A stretch of DNA of 64,000 nucleotides from Baylisascaris procyonis. Taxonomy: Eukaryota > Nematoda > Chromadorea > Rhabditida > Ascarididae. Shown piece after piece: positions 39,201 to 51,600 of the stretch (positions are counted from its first letter, which is position 1; each line of letters opens with the position of its first letter). Location of the stretch: positions 6,324,001-6,388,000 of the forward strand of contig JAZARR010000088.1 in the NCBI GenBank assembly GCA_037389465.1, written 5' to 3'. The notes beneath the pieces were generated by a model that worked only from the letters and a program-made list of their open reading frames with translations, did no database searches and was not told the DNA's origin. The position numbers and the translations under genes were made by a program.

Positions 39201-41393
39201 CTTCTTAGGCCTCGAGTTGTGGTATGACAGGTTTTCTTTTGGAAACACGGATCTTCTGACACAGCAATAAGTGGATCTTACAGATCCGAGTACCACTGAA
39301 GACCCATAAACCGAACAGACCCATGTACACTTGGTGAAAAACAGAGGCCCTCTCATGTGAAGGTTCTGCAGAGTTGCACTGCATTTCCTAGATTCTCTTT
39401 CCCGACAGAAAAATGCAGAAATGAACCCACTCAACCACAACGTATAAATGTTGTCCCATTTCCTTTGCAGTTTTTAGAACTTCCTCGAGATCTGAAGGAA
39501 AAGCGAGATGGAAACCAAAAGGGTAGATGCTGCAGCCAGAAGTGTGAACGTCAAGTGGCAGAAGGGGAATCGATGGAATATGCCTTGATCAGAAATGTGT
39601 TATCGCACTGTCTTAGAACAATAAATGCAACGTTCAGGGAGTTAGCTTTTGGAAGTGGAAAATGGTGTTAGCTGTAGTAAGTAACGCTGTTGGCGGTAGT
39701 GAAGCGCAATTAGCAAACATCTCTAGTCTACTTCTACTAACAGAAAGTCAAATAACCATTAGCACTAGGTAACACAATTCAGTGAATACTTCCAGTGCTA
39801 ATAGTTCTACTCGTACCAACAGTAGTCTTAATTAGAAGACTATTATTGACATCGATCGGCCGCACCAAAAACAGTAGCAATACTGATTAGAAACTCTATT
39901 ACTGTTATCATCTGTAGCTAATATTATTGACAGCCGTAGTACTATCACTGATAGAACCCCTGGTATCAACTAGTGCTGGTAGCCCCTGACGTCAGCTAGT
40001 GTTGGTAGTAGTAGCATTACTACCAGTAGTCGCTTTCGCTTACTTCAGTCAACGACCGGTTGTTACCAGTTAGTGGCGAAACCAGGCGACAGTCAAGGGT
40101 CGCTGACAGTACCGGGCCCTCGTTTGCTAAGTTAATTCAGAAATTCATCGGGTACTGTCGAACTGAAGGTTCGCATCGAAAAAAGTCGAAGTTTCAGAAT
40201 TGATGGCATTCGCTGCAACACGAATAAACTCATTTTTTCTGATCTTGGAGGCTACTGGCTTTAATGCCGGATAAAAGTCGAGAAATGAAAACAGTGAGAA
40301 CTCGTGACGTCGACTTCGGAGAAAAAGAATCTACCTTCGATCGCGACCCCTTCTAGGACAAGCAGTCGACTTCCAGACGCAACTTCTGAGTTGACTCAGC
40401 AGTAGCTCATAACTATGTGCAGTGTAATCGTTACTGAGCAATAATTTTTTGATAATTGTGCATTTGTGTGTGGTTCAAATCGTTCTCACAAAGTGTGACT
40501 TTTAAAGGTTAGATATTGGCGACCAATCGGCAGTGATATTGTTTGTTGTGGAGGAACTGAATCAAAACCAACTCGATCAGCGTCATGTCGAATACCGAAT
40601 CGACAAAATCAGCGGTAGGCGAGCGAAGTGTGTCCGCCTCACGCTCACTCAGTGCGCAAAAAGGTGCGTGGTACCTTAGTTCTTGTCAAACATATCCGGC
40701 TTTTCGAAGTGCACTACCGTGTCCGTGCTGTTTGCAACCCTCATTACCTTCACTTTGTGGTGTATTCTCAATCCTAAATTGTTGACAAATGCCAGCTAGC
40801 GAAAACCGCTTCCATCATGAAATGCGAGCTTTGAATAGAATGAGAAACGCAGCAACTTATTTTTAAAATTTTTTCGGATTGAAGGCTGTCTTTGGGAGGC
40901 TGCAGCGGTTACGATCTGATGTTGGATGCGTGCAGACGTGTATCCATTATATACTTTCGTGCTGGCTACTCACCCGATAACTACTGCTCGGAACTCGAGT
41001 GGAACGCAAGACTTACGATGGAACTGTCGAACGCGGTGAAGTGCCCTTGGATCGGTCTGCAACTCGCAAATACGAAAAAAGTTCAACAGGTCGGATCGAA
41101 TTGTCGCTCTTAAGCGGCTTCACAACGCTTTAACAACTCAGACTGAGTGGCGCAAAACAGTGAGCGTTGCTTGGCATGATATTCGATTACCTGTAATACG
41201 GAAATTAGGGAAACTTTCAAAACGATGCGTATTTCAGGTTAGCTGATCTACGATGTTTACAAGTAGCGTGGTCAGCAAAGACATGCAATAATCCCTCAGT
41301 AAACAAAAAATGCAAAGTATGGCTTATTGCTCCACTATCCCTGATATGGTCGAAATGGCCCAAACGCGTAGACCAGCATAGCTCTGATTGTTT

Positions 41394-41487
<94 letters not shown>

Positions 41488-43765
41488 CAACCGTACTTTA
41501 ATTTTGCACCTTACAGTCAACCGAACTTTAATTTTGCTCCCGCTTAGGTTGCTTTGTATGAAATGCAAAGAAAGAGTACATCGTTCACAGGTGGGACGTG
41601 TGGGAGGTCGCGACTTCAGATGCCATCTGTGGACATTGTTTTCACACTCATCATGAAACAGTGATGATCGTCTAAGTGTGAGCCAGATGAAAGCAGGGGT
41701 TCTGTTACAAGATCAAAGAGGATATACACATATCCCGTTCCAGGTTATGCCAGTGCTATTAATTGCTGGTGTTATGCGCTTATCAGCTGTACTGCTTATT
41801 CACAAATAGAGCTGATGATACCTAAGCAACAAACAGTGGCGAATAGGGACAGTGCGCACTCAAATGTGCATATGGACATTTTCTGGTCGCCGTTGTATGT
41901 TTAAGATGAAATGTACCGTATGAAGTAAACAATCTAAGCAATGGTCAAGGTGTTGGCGTGTGAAGGTCAACTGGAACGATTTCTGCCTGAACTGAAAGAG
42001 GATTGTAAACGCATAAGGGCAACATTCGCAGGCCTGTGGGGTTTGGAAGGCGACGACGAGGAAACACAGGCCATCGTGAAGGTGAAAGTGGTTTTCTTGA
42101 CTTTTCACTTTAATTATTCCAGCAATCTTTGAATATGGCAGTGACAAGATTGATGTGATTTTCATGACTGTCTGTGACGTTTTCTGTTAGAGACTTGGTT
42201 ATAATGTAGTAAGGAAAGGGAAGAGAGTGACATTAAGGCCTTAGCTATACCGGCACGCAGTTGGTTTCCCGTCATAAGCTACACCTGGTGATAATTCGTT
42301 CAACTGATATAGGATCGCTTGTACGACAGCTCCCTGTTGTAAAGCCCTCAAAATAGAATCACCTCTCTGAACGGAAACACCTTCTTAAAGGACTTGTATT
42401 CTTTGATCCCTTTGCATAATTTTTTAATATCATCAGGGGTCCAAGACAACATACAGCACAAACGCCGTTCAGCTGAAAAATGTCGCGCACACAGTGCCAC
42501 AAAGGAAGGAAAAAGCCGCAGGAAATAATATTCCCCTTCCCTCCCCATCCCCCCCCCCCTCTCTGTTGACCAGGAGTGTCCTCCGCAAACACCACGAAGA
42601 GTTGCGGAGAATATGACAATCGTTTTCTTTGAGCAAGGGTGTTCAGTGGGTGGATGTTCATGCAGTTATTGAAAATGACATTAATAACACTGAAGGGTAG
42701 TCAGTGGACAAAGTATTTCAGGAGGCTATAGAACACCCGGAACGTTTCGTGTTGAAGCCACAATTAGAAGGTGGTGGAGGTAATTACTATGGATCGGAAG
42801 TGGCGCAAAAGTTGAAAGAAATGAGTCGCGATGAACGCGCTGCGCACATCCTCATGGAGAGGATACAGCCAATGCGTGTTAAGGTAAGGCCACCTTTTGC
42901 GTTGTTTAAAGATTCACTGCACGAGGAAAGACGGTGCGTCCTTCTTGGCAGGTTCGCTCAGCTAACGAGGTTCATGTTTAGAGGAATTATGACATTGCCA
43001 AGTAATCAGTCAGCTTCAGGTGTGGGGATATGAGAGAATGGCAGCTATCCTAAATTGCTGAGTTACATAGTCTTCTTCCACGTCGCTGTCCTCAGGTCTC
43101 GAGGGCCTAAGCAGTGCAGTTTCAATCCCAGGGTATTGTGGATGGCGACTGCTATTCAACATAACAGAATGAGACCTCCCCCCATTTTGCCTCAGAAGCA
43201 CCTCACAGAAGACTGCATTTTGAAAAGTAATGTCTGCAGTGCGACCTCGTAGGAACCTTCCAATTGGCCATACGTACCCTCATGCACCACTTATCTCTCG
43301 ACGTCGTAACTAGGTCGTCCGGAAGCGGATAAACTTGTTACTTCAATGCCCTCGGGAGCAGAACAAGACTACTGTTAAGAATGGGTCCTTTCTTCAATAC
43401 TTTTATATGCCAATGAAGCAAAACGGCCAGAGAAAATAAAAACACTAAACCGCTCAACCACTTTCAAAAACGGCCCTGTTTGAACACACAAGAGCAGCAA
43501 CGGTTTTGCAATAAAACGTAAAACCAGCAGTGAAAACTTTCAGAACTACTTAGTTCGACCATTCGAACGGGTAACGTTGGGCGAAGTGGTCGGCGAGTTG
43601 GGTATCTACGGATGCCTTTATGCAGAGCCAGGACTTTATGGTGGACGCGAGAAAGTGTATAAAAACATTTCCCACGGGCACATCATCCGCAGCAAAGCAG
43701 CAGACGTCGATAAAGGCGGTGTGGCTGTAGGAGCTGCTGTCATCGACAGTCCCTTCCTCTTCTGA
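36222..43765 (+). CDS. gss-1: Glutathione synthetase (eukaryotic GSS family)
   Basis: ATP-dependent ligase (EC 6.3.2.3) joining glycine to gamma-glutamylcysteine in the cytosol, the last step of glutathione synthesis. Exons: 36222-36353, 36944-37072, 37573-37664, 38470-38593, 38851-39017, 40508-40663, 40885-41089, 41950-42081, 42722-42883 and 43544-43765. Phases agree, giving 506 residues (human 474). Family blocks appear in order: [12 protein letters not shown] in exon 2, RADYM in exon 4, [13 protein letters not shown] (from 160), [11 protein letters not shown] (230-240), [10 protein letters not shown] (from 290), [16 protein letters not shown], the ATP-binding glycine loop EGGGGNYYG (395-403), and the C-terminal substrate lid [20 protein letters not shown] (480-499). 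The residues matching human E144, N146, R267, Y270, R450 and K452 are kept. The weakest boundary is intron 3 (donor AA|GTTTTT, acceptor TTGAG). No other ligase family has this motif set. Confidence 0.96.
37425..37475 (+). repeat. G-rich tract in gss-1 intron 2
   Basis: Several runs of three to seven G separated by A or GA (GGCGGGGGGGAGGGAGGGGG and on). It meets the usual pattern for an intramolecular G-quadruplex on the plus, transcribed strand. Function unknown. Confidence 0.6.
39660..40090. repeat. Degenerate AGT/ACT trinucleotide region in gss-1 intron 5
   Basis: Dense, imperfect repeats of words such as TAGTAGTAGCATTACTACC, ACTAACAG and CTGGTAG, alternating between a triplet and its complement. 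This looks like an old, decayed trinucleotide microsatellite. No coding content. Confidence 0.5.
41397..41483. repeat. TA dinucleotide microsatellite in gss-1 intron 7
   Basis: About 87 bases of uninterrupted AT/TA repeats. The open frame across it is a pure repeat translation and is not a gene. Confidence 0.95.
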
Positions 43766-45654
43766 CTTAGTTTTGCCACCGTTTATCCACTTCGGAAAAG
43801 AGAAGTGATTATTTAAGAGGACCAGTTTTTTTACACTACCTTCCGTATGAAACTACCTATCCATTCCGTTTCCTAAGTGATCACTACCAAGATAAAAGTG
43901 AAGGGTACAAAACAAGGTGAACCGCCTCCCAGAATCTGACCGGCCTCCAACGGGGTGATGGAAACCGGCAAAAACGCGCCTTGTATAGTGCCTGCAGTTG
44001 AGAATCGTATCAGTAGTGCATAAACTGTTTTACATATCGTTTAAGGTGCAAAAATATGAAGTGATTAGAACTGTAACAGTAAATTGGCCTACATTGCACG
44101 TGCAGTGGCAAAATGCCGAAATTAGATATTGGGTTAGGTAAGTGCTGAATGAGTTCATAGCAATCTGTTGGCATTCCAAATTTCATTTAGTTCTTCATTT
44201 GTGATAATAAGTTACCAAACAACTGCTTCAGACCGCTTTTTCGACTGACCTGTCTTTGACTCACAGTCGGTCCTCGACACTGGCTCCGTTCGTTATTTTG
44301 ATGATGTTTTATAGGCTTGTTGTAGGTGCGACGAAATACCTGCATCGATGTGATGTATTTATTATTATTCCTGGATACTACACTTATTCATCTTCCAACA
44401 TAGGGTTTAGAGTTCCTCTTTCCTGTTCTTTTAAAACGCATTTTCACTTAACATTATTCAGTGCCCTTCATGCAGTTTCCTGCTACTTTCCTACTTCTAA
44501 AAACGATCTACCAACGAATAAATCTATCCTGCGACATTTTGACTAATTCACTGTTTGACTTGTGCAGACGCCTCACAATAAAATAGAACGAGATATTCGC
44601 ACTTTGCGCATAACAGATATCGCCGTATGAAAATGGGATCGTTTCTAAAGCTGGCAGGTGGAAAGGCCCATATACCATCCAACGGATGAATCGAGGAGAG
44701 GGAATTAAAAGATTAAGAGAAGAAAACAAATATATAAACAAAAGCAAGTTGAATAACATGTCATCATGTAGAAATTGACATTCACCAGACAGTGCGTACC
44801 TACTGAATGACTGCATTTTGATTCAGCTGTTGATTTAAAAGGTCGTCGTTTTAACGAACAAAGTGGCAACTCACCGAGGTGGGGCTAGTTCCGCTTTTTT
44901 GCATATCCCAGGTCTTCTTAGTCTATGGTGGCATACATGGGCTCATATCTTCCTCCCCCCTCCCCCTCCATCCCTTGCTTTTGCCCTAATTTTTGAATTT
45001 GTTATCTCACTTTCTGCTCCTCTTTCCCTCTACAGTTCCCGCAAACTGTGCGTAATTATTTCAAAACTGGAGAAAGGATGGTGGAGGCTGCCAACTTAGA
45101 CAAACTTTTCTAATTCTTTTTTAGCGCTGTTTCGTTTTGTTGATTTTGGTACTTTCAAGCGAAGGAGAAGCCTGATTCCTCCTTTACTGCTAGTCGAAAT
45201 ACTCACAAATGTAGCTTTCCCCAGTTCTTCAAGGTTCCGCTCAACTCCTCCCCTCTCTCCTCTCCCTTCCCCTCTCCCCTACCCTCCCTCGCTTGGATCT
45301 TCACAATCTTCACACAACTGCTTCTCGATGCTTCGAATGGGAGGAAAAACGAATGAAGACAGAAAAGAATGTGAGAACAGGAAAAGTTCAGACGTTGACA
45401 AAACAACAACAACAAATCTAACAAGAACAAGACATAACACAACAAGCATCGTTGAAGCAACTTTAGGCTTCGATCGAAACAAAGTGCGGCAGCAATAGAC
45501 TGCCACTGTCCTAGGACATCATGACATAAACACGGAAATGTGTGGGACGGTACGACACTGACAGACGCAATGATTGCATTTGCACTTCCATCTTGTGAGG
45601 GAGGAACTGCCGTTACAGCTAGTGCTCGCAGTATCAAAAAAAAAGCAATGAACC
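43766..45654. other. Convergent intergenic region between gss-1 and pro-2
   Basis: Both flanking genes end toward this 1.9 kb stretch, so it holds their 3' untranslated regions. Candidate plus-strand AATAAA signals for gss-1 lie at 44,517-44,522 and 44,577-44,582, about 0.75-0.8 kb past its stop; no nearer exact signal was seen. Two pyrimidine-rich tracts (about 44,954-44,975 and 45,238-45,296) are CCCTCC-type low complexity. No further gene seen. Confidence 0.5.
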
Positions 45655-48600
45655 TTATTCCAAGTCGGACATCACAAAATCAACGAGGTCGTCTGTGCCG
45701 TTTCGAGTTCCCTCCAGTATTAGTTCGTTGCGGATCTTCTCCTTGTTTGCTGCCTTCAGCTTTTTCCTTTTTCCGGTCATCTTCGGTGTACCGGACCCAG
45801 CTTGCATGTCTCGCGCTTCTCCGTTACCTTGTATCTAAATGGAAAAAGGGATTTTCATGAGCTATAAATGAAACTCTTGCCAACAAGGCACAAAATAAGG
45901 ACGTGACGTCACACTTTATGGATCGACGATCAATGGTTACAGTGAAGAGAAAGAAAAGATGAGAACGAAGATGCACATCAAAGGTCCGTCCCTCCAATTT
46001 CAAAACGAATACTCTTCCATTCTTTAGATATGAAACTCACGTAGAATTAGAGCCACTGGCATCTAAACAGATCTAGGATGGCACCCAGTAATGTTGGATC
46101 CAGCCAAAATCTTGGCTTCAGATGCCCCCAGCTGTCAGACGTTTCCCAAAATCTTCGAAATATTGAACGTTGGGATCTCTAGGAAAATCTTCAGGGCACT
46201 TCGAACCTTTTCTGAGCATTCAGTTTCTGAGTCTGAGTCCAAGTTTTTTAAGTCAACGAGGTTGCAAGTCAGCAGAAAGGAACTTAAGTTAAATAGTCCA
46301 TAGAAGCGAACTTTAAGTTAACACTCATTCTTAAGCCTTCCGTGATTAGTTTAAGAAAAACATTTACGCACCTCGGCAGGAATTTCCGTCCCAGCTTCCT
46401 GCCATTTCCCAGCAACTCCTCGCCCGTTCGCATTCTTCTTCGCACTATCTTCCTTTTTTGATGTCACTTTGCTTGCAAATATCTGTAAATAGGTTTTGAT
46501 CTTTCAGCACACCGTTAAGTGCCATTGTGGCAACAAGTCAAAACACCGATCAATAAAAGATCAAGCGTTATAGAGGTAACATCAGGCTGTGGGAGGAGAT
46601 TGCCACTATTCCATGTAATAAAAATTGTTTTGTTTTCCTCATCTCACCGGATATGGGTTGCATTCATTCCTCACCTTTGTTTGAACTCCACATCCTTATC
46701 AACTCCTGGCTAAATCAAAACTGTTCTCTGGGTCTGGATAAGGATGGGATCATTCCACACATGAGTTTCACGTGTACAACCAAAGCACCGCAGCGCTAAG
46801 TGACTTTGCATGGGTACAACCTTCATAAGGCAAGAATACCAGCAACCATTAGCACATCTACTGACAAACTCAGAATGTTGAATTACACGTTATCTTCAAA
46901 TACCTAGGATCCTCAATTTTCATGCGGACACGTTATCCACAAAAGCGATATGGTGGAAGAGATCGAATCGGCCTTTCACCCAGCCAACTACCTGTTAGTT
47001 GGCATTCTCTTTGTGCTCTCTCATCATACGACAACATCCACAGGGCAAACAAGACAATCTAAAAATCCTCATTATATGCGATAAATAACCTTTTCTTTAA
47101 GCAGCAACGACTTTTCTTTCCATCCCAAATTAGCAGGCACACGTCACAATATGGACAAAGTTGCTTGACCACACTCTTCGATCTCTAAGACACCTTGCTC
47201 GTTGACCTTCTTCAATGAAAGACAAGTTTCGTCGTTCTGTTCTGTTCGCTGGTACGTTCAATTAGCTACCTATCGAGCAAAGAGGTCCAAATAAATGAAC
47301 GTACACCGAAAAAACCCTTTGTAATAGACATCCAATGTCAAGAAATAAGTTTTGTAAAAAACCTTTGCAGTGGATTCCTGTTGCACCTTGCATGCTTGCC
47401 ACGATTGGTAAAACTTTGCGAGAGGTGATTCCGACGAGGCCAAACTTGCTTCTAGAGATGCCTGAAATTATCTTCTGAAACAATCACTGAACATCATGTT
47501 CTTCTTGGCAAAGGCATCTCGAATGAGTCTACAGCATATCAAGCACGATCAGCAAATTACATCTAGCGAGCAGGAACTAAGGAGAAGGCAGTGCAGCTGG
47601 CAAATGATCGTTAAGGTCTGTAAATTTGTTTGCGAAAAATATAAAGGAAATAAAGACGCATAAATTTTGCTATGTGACTGGTTGTTTTTGGCGATGACCT
47701 AGTATGTGAGGTGGATGAATAACCTTCGCTAAATTTTCCGCATTTAAAGCAAGGGTGACAGCAGATCACTGAAGATATTTAAGCAACTCAATCGCATAAT
47801 CTCCAAGCTAAGGCGGAGTCCCTTGTAGTTTTACGAACTACAAAAGGAGACAGTAAAATATATGAAGATAAATAAAAGGGTTGAATGATGCCAGCCACAT
47901 CGTAGTAATGAATTTTCCGGAAAGTTCAATTAAACTTTTAATGTGGATAAAAGGGATTATAAAAGGTTCGATGAAAACCTACCAAACAAAATTGATCGTT
48001 TAGGTGCACCTCTCTGGCAGCAACAATCACATCTAGCCATTTAGCGTGCTCATTGATTTTACTGCTCAACGACTTGAACAACCGCATACAATCGGCATTC
48101 ATACAGCTCTTTAGAAATCGCTTTATCTGTAAGCTTCTCGTCGTTATTTTCCTTTAGAACAACTGAACATTTCGAAAGGAATTTATTAGCTAAAATCCAC
48201 TTACTGAGTTAGCCATAGCAGTTGCCATTCACGGCATCCCCTAAAATCAGGAAAAATATTAAATAAACTCCTTTTGTTCCCTTCCCAATATTTCAAGCAC
48301 CATTTGATTTTTTGCAAATTCCAAGAGATAAGAGAACTTCATTTACAAACGTCCATTGCATCCAAAAATTATGCAGACCCGTCAAATCGTCACTCTATCC
48401 GCATATACTGTACACTTAGGCGCAAATATGTCATCCACAAAATGACCTCAACTGGCAAAAGAAGTATCGTGAGGCGGATAACATGGGTGTAAACGGATGA
48501 AAGTGGTCTGGAAAGCATATAAAGAAAAAAATGAAAAGCTAGCTATCGATGGAAAAGCTCTGTGTCACTGAACATCGATTGGTTCAGCGACTTTAAAATG

Positions 48601-51600
48601 CCAATAAATCTTCAAGAAACGGTTGTAGAATTTCAATGCGATCTCATTTTCTTTACACTCAAGTGAATAAATATGGGAGAATGTTATGGTAAAGTGATAA
48701 CCTGACTATCGAATGGACGAACGATATCCGCAAACGCACAGCTCGATCTCAAGACATAGATCGCCTCAAGGTGCACCATGAACAGCTCTTCAACCAACAT
48801 CTGTCTGAATCCTGCGTCCTCGAGTTGCGAACTTGAAGCCTGAAGTGCACAAAAATGACTGTGCCAACAATGTCAAATTAAATCGTAGGCCACTGACTGT
48901 TTGCAGTTTAATGAAACAATGACATACCTTAAGAAGACAGTTTACATGGATGTTCTTCATCGTTCCTTTCCCCTTCGACGGCTTCTTCTTCAACGTTAGT
49001 CCCAAATCGTCAAATTGCTGAAGAAAAAAAAAATAAGGGCAAGCCGTTCCCCAATTCAAAGAGTGGCGTTTGCATTTTCACGCTTTGTTACAAAGCGATA
49101 CAAACTAGTAGACGAAGCAATAATCATACCACATACCATCAACAAACTGGTATGTCGTATGCTTATTCTTTTATATCTACTTCATCCTTCACTTAGGTGT
49201 TTAATTAATATTTATGTAAGACTGAACTGAACAGTCCCAATGCTACATGGTGATATATTTGGCACTGCTCTTTGAGCTGATGTGCTGAAATATTCTAGAA
49301 CACAACCCCTTCTAAGGGGGTAAGGGGCAAATATTCAGAGGCTTCTAATTTGCGAAAGACCAGAAACAGTTTCTAGAAAGTGAGAATAACATTAAAGCAA
49401 ATGAGGCTGATGTATAAAATTAACAAAAGGGAAGACAATAAAGTACGGTCAATCGAAATGAAGTAATAAAACGTACCTGAACAGCTAGTGAAAGCGTCGG
49501 TATGTAAACGTTACAGTTCACTTGAAGCAGCAAAAGAGCCTTGATGCAATGCAATCGGAGAGGAACGTACTTCACAGACGGATATAATCTACAAAAATGT
49601 TATCACATGACAAAACTGTTTCAATTTTGTGGAAATGGCACACTATTACGACGACAAAAGAAGGCAGAGTCGACGAAGATGAGCCGAAAAAAGAGACCGA
49701 TTCTCGAACTAAGATAACGGTTCTAAAGGAGCGTAATTTCAAAAATAGAGACAACCAAAGGACAAGCTAAACGAGTCTAGTGGCATTTCGAACTCAATTA
49801 CGTTCATAGATAGTCGATACCAATTCGCCTATCCGTTCTATTCATTAAACAAACGCAAAGAGACTCTTTTAGATGCAAGAAACAGTAATAATGCAAAGCT
49901 TATTCACAACGATCACCCGTCATATCGCATGATATTCTTTGACAGCAAAATGTTGTAACAATGCTTTAGGTTGCTATTGTTTTTGCGCATAAACGAGTCT
50001 CTTCCCCTTCCTTATATAACTTTCCAATCTTGATGCCAACGAACAGGTCAAAGAACCGGTAAAACACAAAAAGCAACAACCCGAGGTTGACGGAAGTCAA
50101 TGCCAGACGCACAACAGGGCGCCAAAATCATTGCTAACGACATAAAACGCTACGATAGAAACACAACCACTGTTGGTCAGCCGAAGGGGTTTCCATCATT
50201 CAACTAGGGAACGCGAAAAAGAAATCAACGGATATCCGCAAACCTCACTGCAGCGATGATGACTTGGCAAAGAGGATAGACAAGTTCTGCGATGGCCTTA
50301 GTTTCCTCGTCATGAATATGGTGGGCCTTAACAATGACTTGAGCCCACAGATCAATACACTGCATGAATTGCCAATTGTAGATTGTTTGAATCAACTCCT
50401 GCAAATGCGCAAATAAGCTACGGAGCAGTTAGTAAGAGGCTAAAAATGAGGCAGGTGTTTCGTTACCCTTGACCGTCAATAAAATTCATTCTTGCAAGAA
50501 CCAACAGTACACTCTAAGGAATAGAAGACCTGGATCTGTTTCACGTATGTGCAGCAAATGCTGCAAAACGTGCAGATTATGCGCAAAACAACATTGCATC
50601 CAATAAAAACTAAACATCCGCCAGCATACGAAAACAGCAAACTGTCTACTGGCGCTTTTCCATGAGGACACTTTCGCAGATAACGCTGACTTGCAAACGC
50701 ACAAAAATCTGTGCCAATAATATTTTTCAATATACAGTAGCTGAGCAAAACCGTTATAACAAACTCTGCAAGGTTAATAATAGTTCGAGGTGAATAACAT
50801 CAGCAGATTTAGAAAATAAGCACCACTTGTTTACAGAATGGCAATTCCTCAAAATATTGGCTATGCCCCCTACTGGACTCGGTGTAGTGATGACTGGGGG
50901 TCATCGTTCTTTTGTAATGCAAGCACAGCGAACGGAACAGGAGAAGGGGGGAGGGGGAGGTAGGAGGTGTAGGAGAAAGGGGAAGTGGTGTACTTGAAGC
51001 AACATGCGACTAATTCAAGTTTCACAATTGGCCTAGCTCGTTCAGCTGTCTCACTGAACAAAGCTATGAACACAATCTGCATTTGAATACCCTGGCTTAA
51101 CTTAAACAATCAAAAGGTGGTCTCAAATAAGCGGAATAACCTTTCTTCTCGCAATTATCGCATTGCGCAGGTGTATAGCCAGTTGACGAACATAAACGAA
51201 CGCGTATGGGAATGCAACAGCCGGATAGATGTGTACTATTTCGGCAAACGCTTTCTGCATGAACGTTATTAAACTCCGCGTCTCCGGAGTCACATCGCGC
51301 ACATTCGACACATACTCCAAGTAGCATGACTGCAAGCAGTTTATCAAGATGGTCGCGGGTCAGAAGATGGCATATTCACAATTCCGATCCACTGTCACAG
51401 TATAACACTAACCATCATCCAGTGTTAGCGACAATTACTGAAACGGGGGCATCGAACCAGGCTTAAAAGAAGATCGACCAAGGGAAAAAAGGGAGTTTTT
51501 TCGGAAAAAAGGAACATGGGCTAGTAATATCAGTAACTTATGCATAGAGAGGAACCGAAAACACAGCCTGAAGCCTGCTTTTCCCTCGCATCCTTCTTTA

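Noticed and set aside
41335..41568. Minus-strand open frame of 77 codons
   Set aside because: Mostly Tyr-Ile repeats read from the TA microsatellite inside a gss-1 intron.
42704..43033. Extended 109-codon plus-strand frame over gss-1 exon 9
   Set aside because: Only 42,722-42,883 is exon: the upstream part precedes the TTTCAG acceptor and the downstream part follows the GTAAGG donor.
45203..45637. Minus-strand open frame of 144 codons, the longest in the window
   Set aside because: It overlaps the end of gss-1/pro-2 intergenic low-complexity sequence, extends to just short of the real pro-2 stop, has no splice or family support, and translates pyrimidine-rich tracts.
51440..51500. B-box-like GGTTCGATGCC on the minus strand
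   Set aside because: No A-box upstream and no acceptor stem; it lies in a pro-2 intron.
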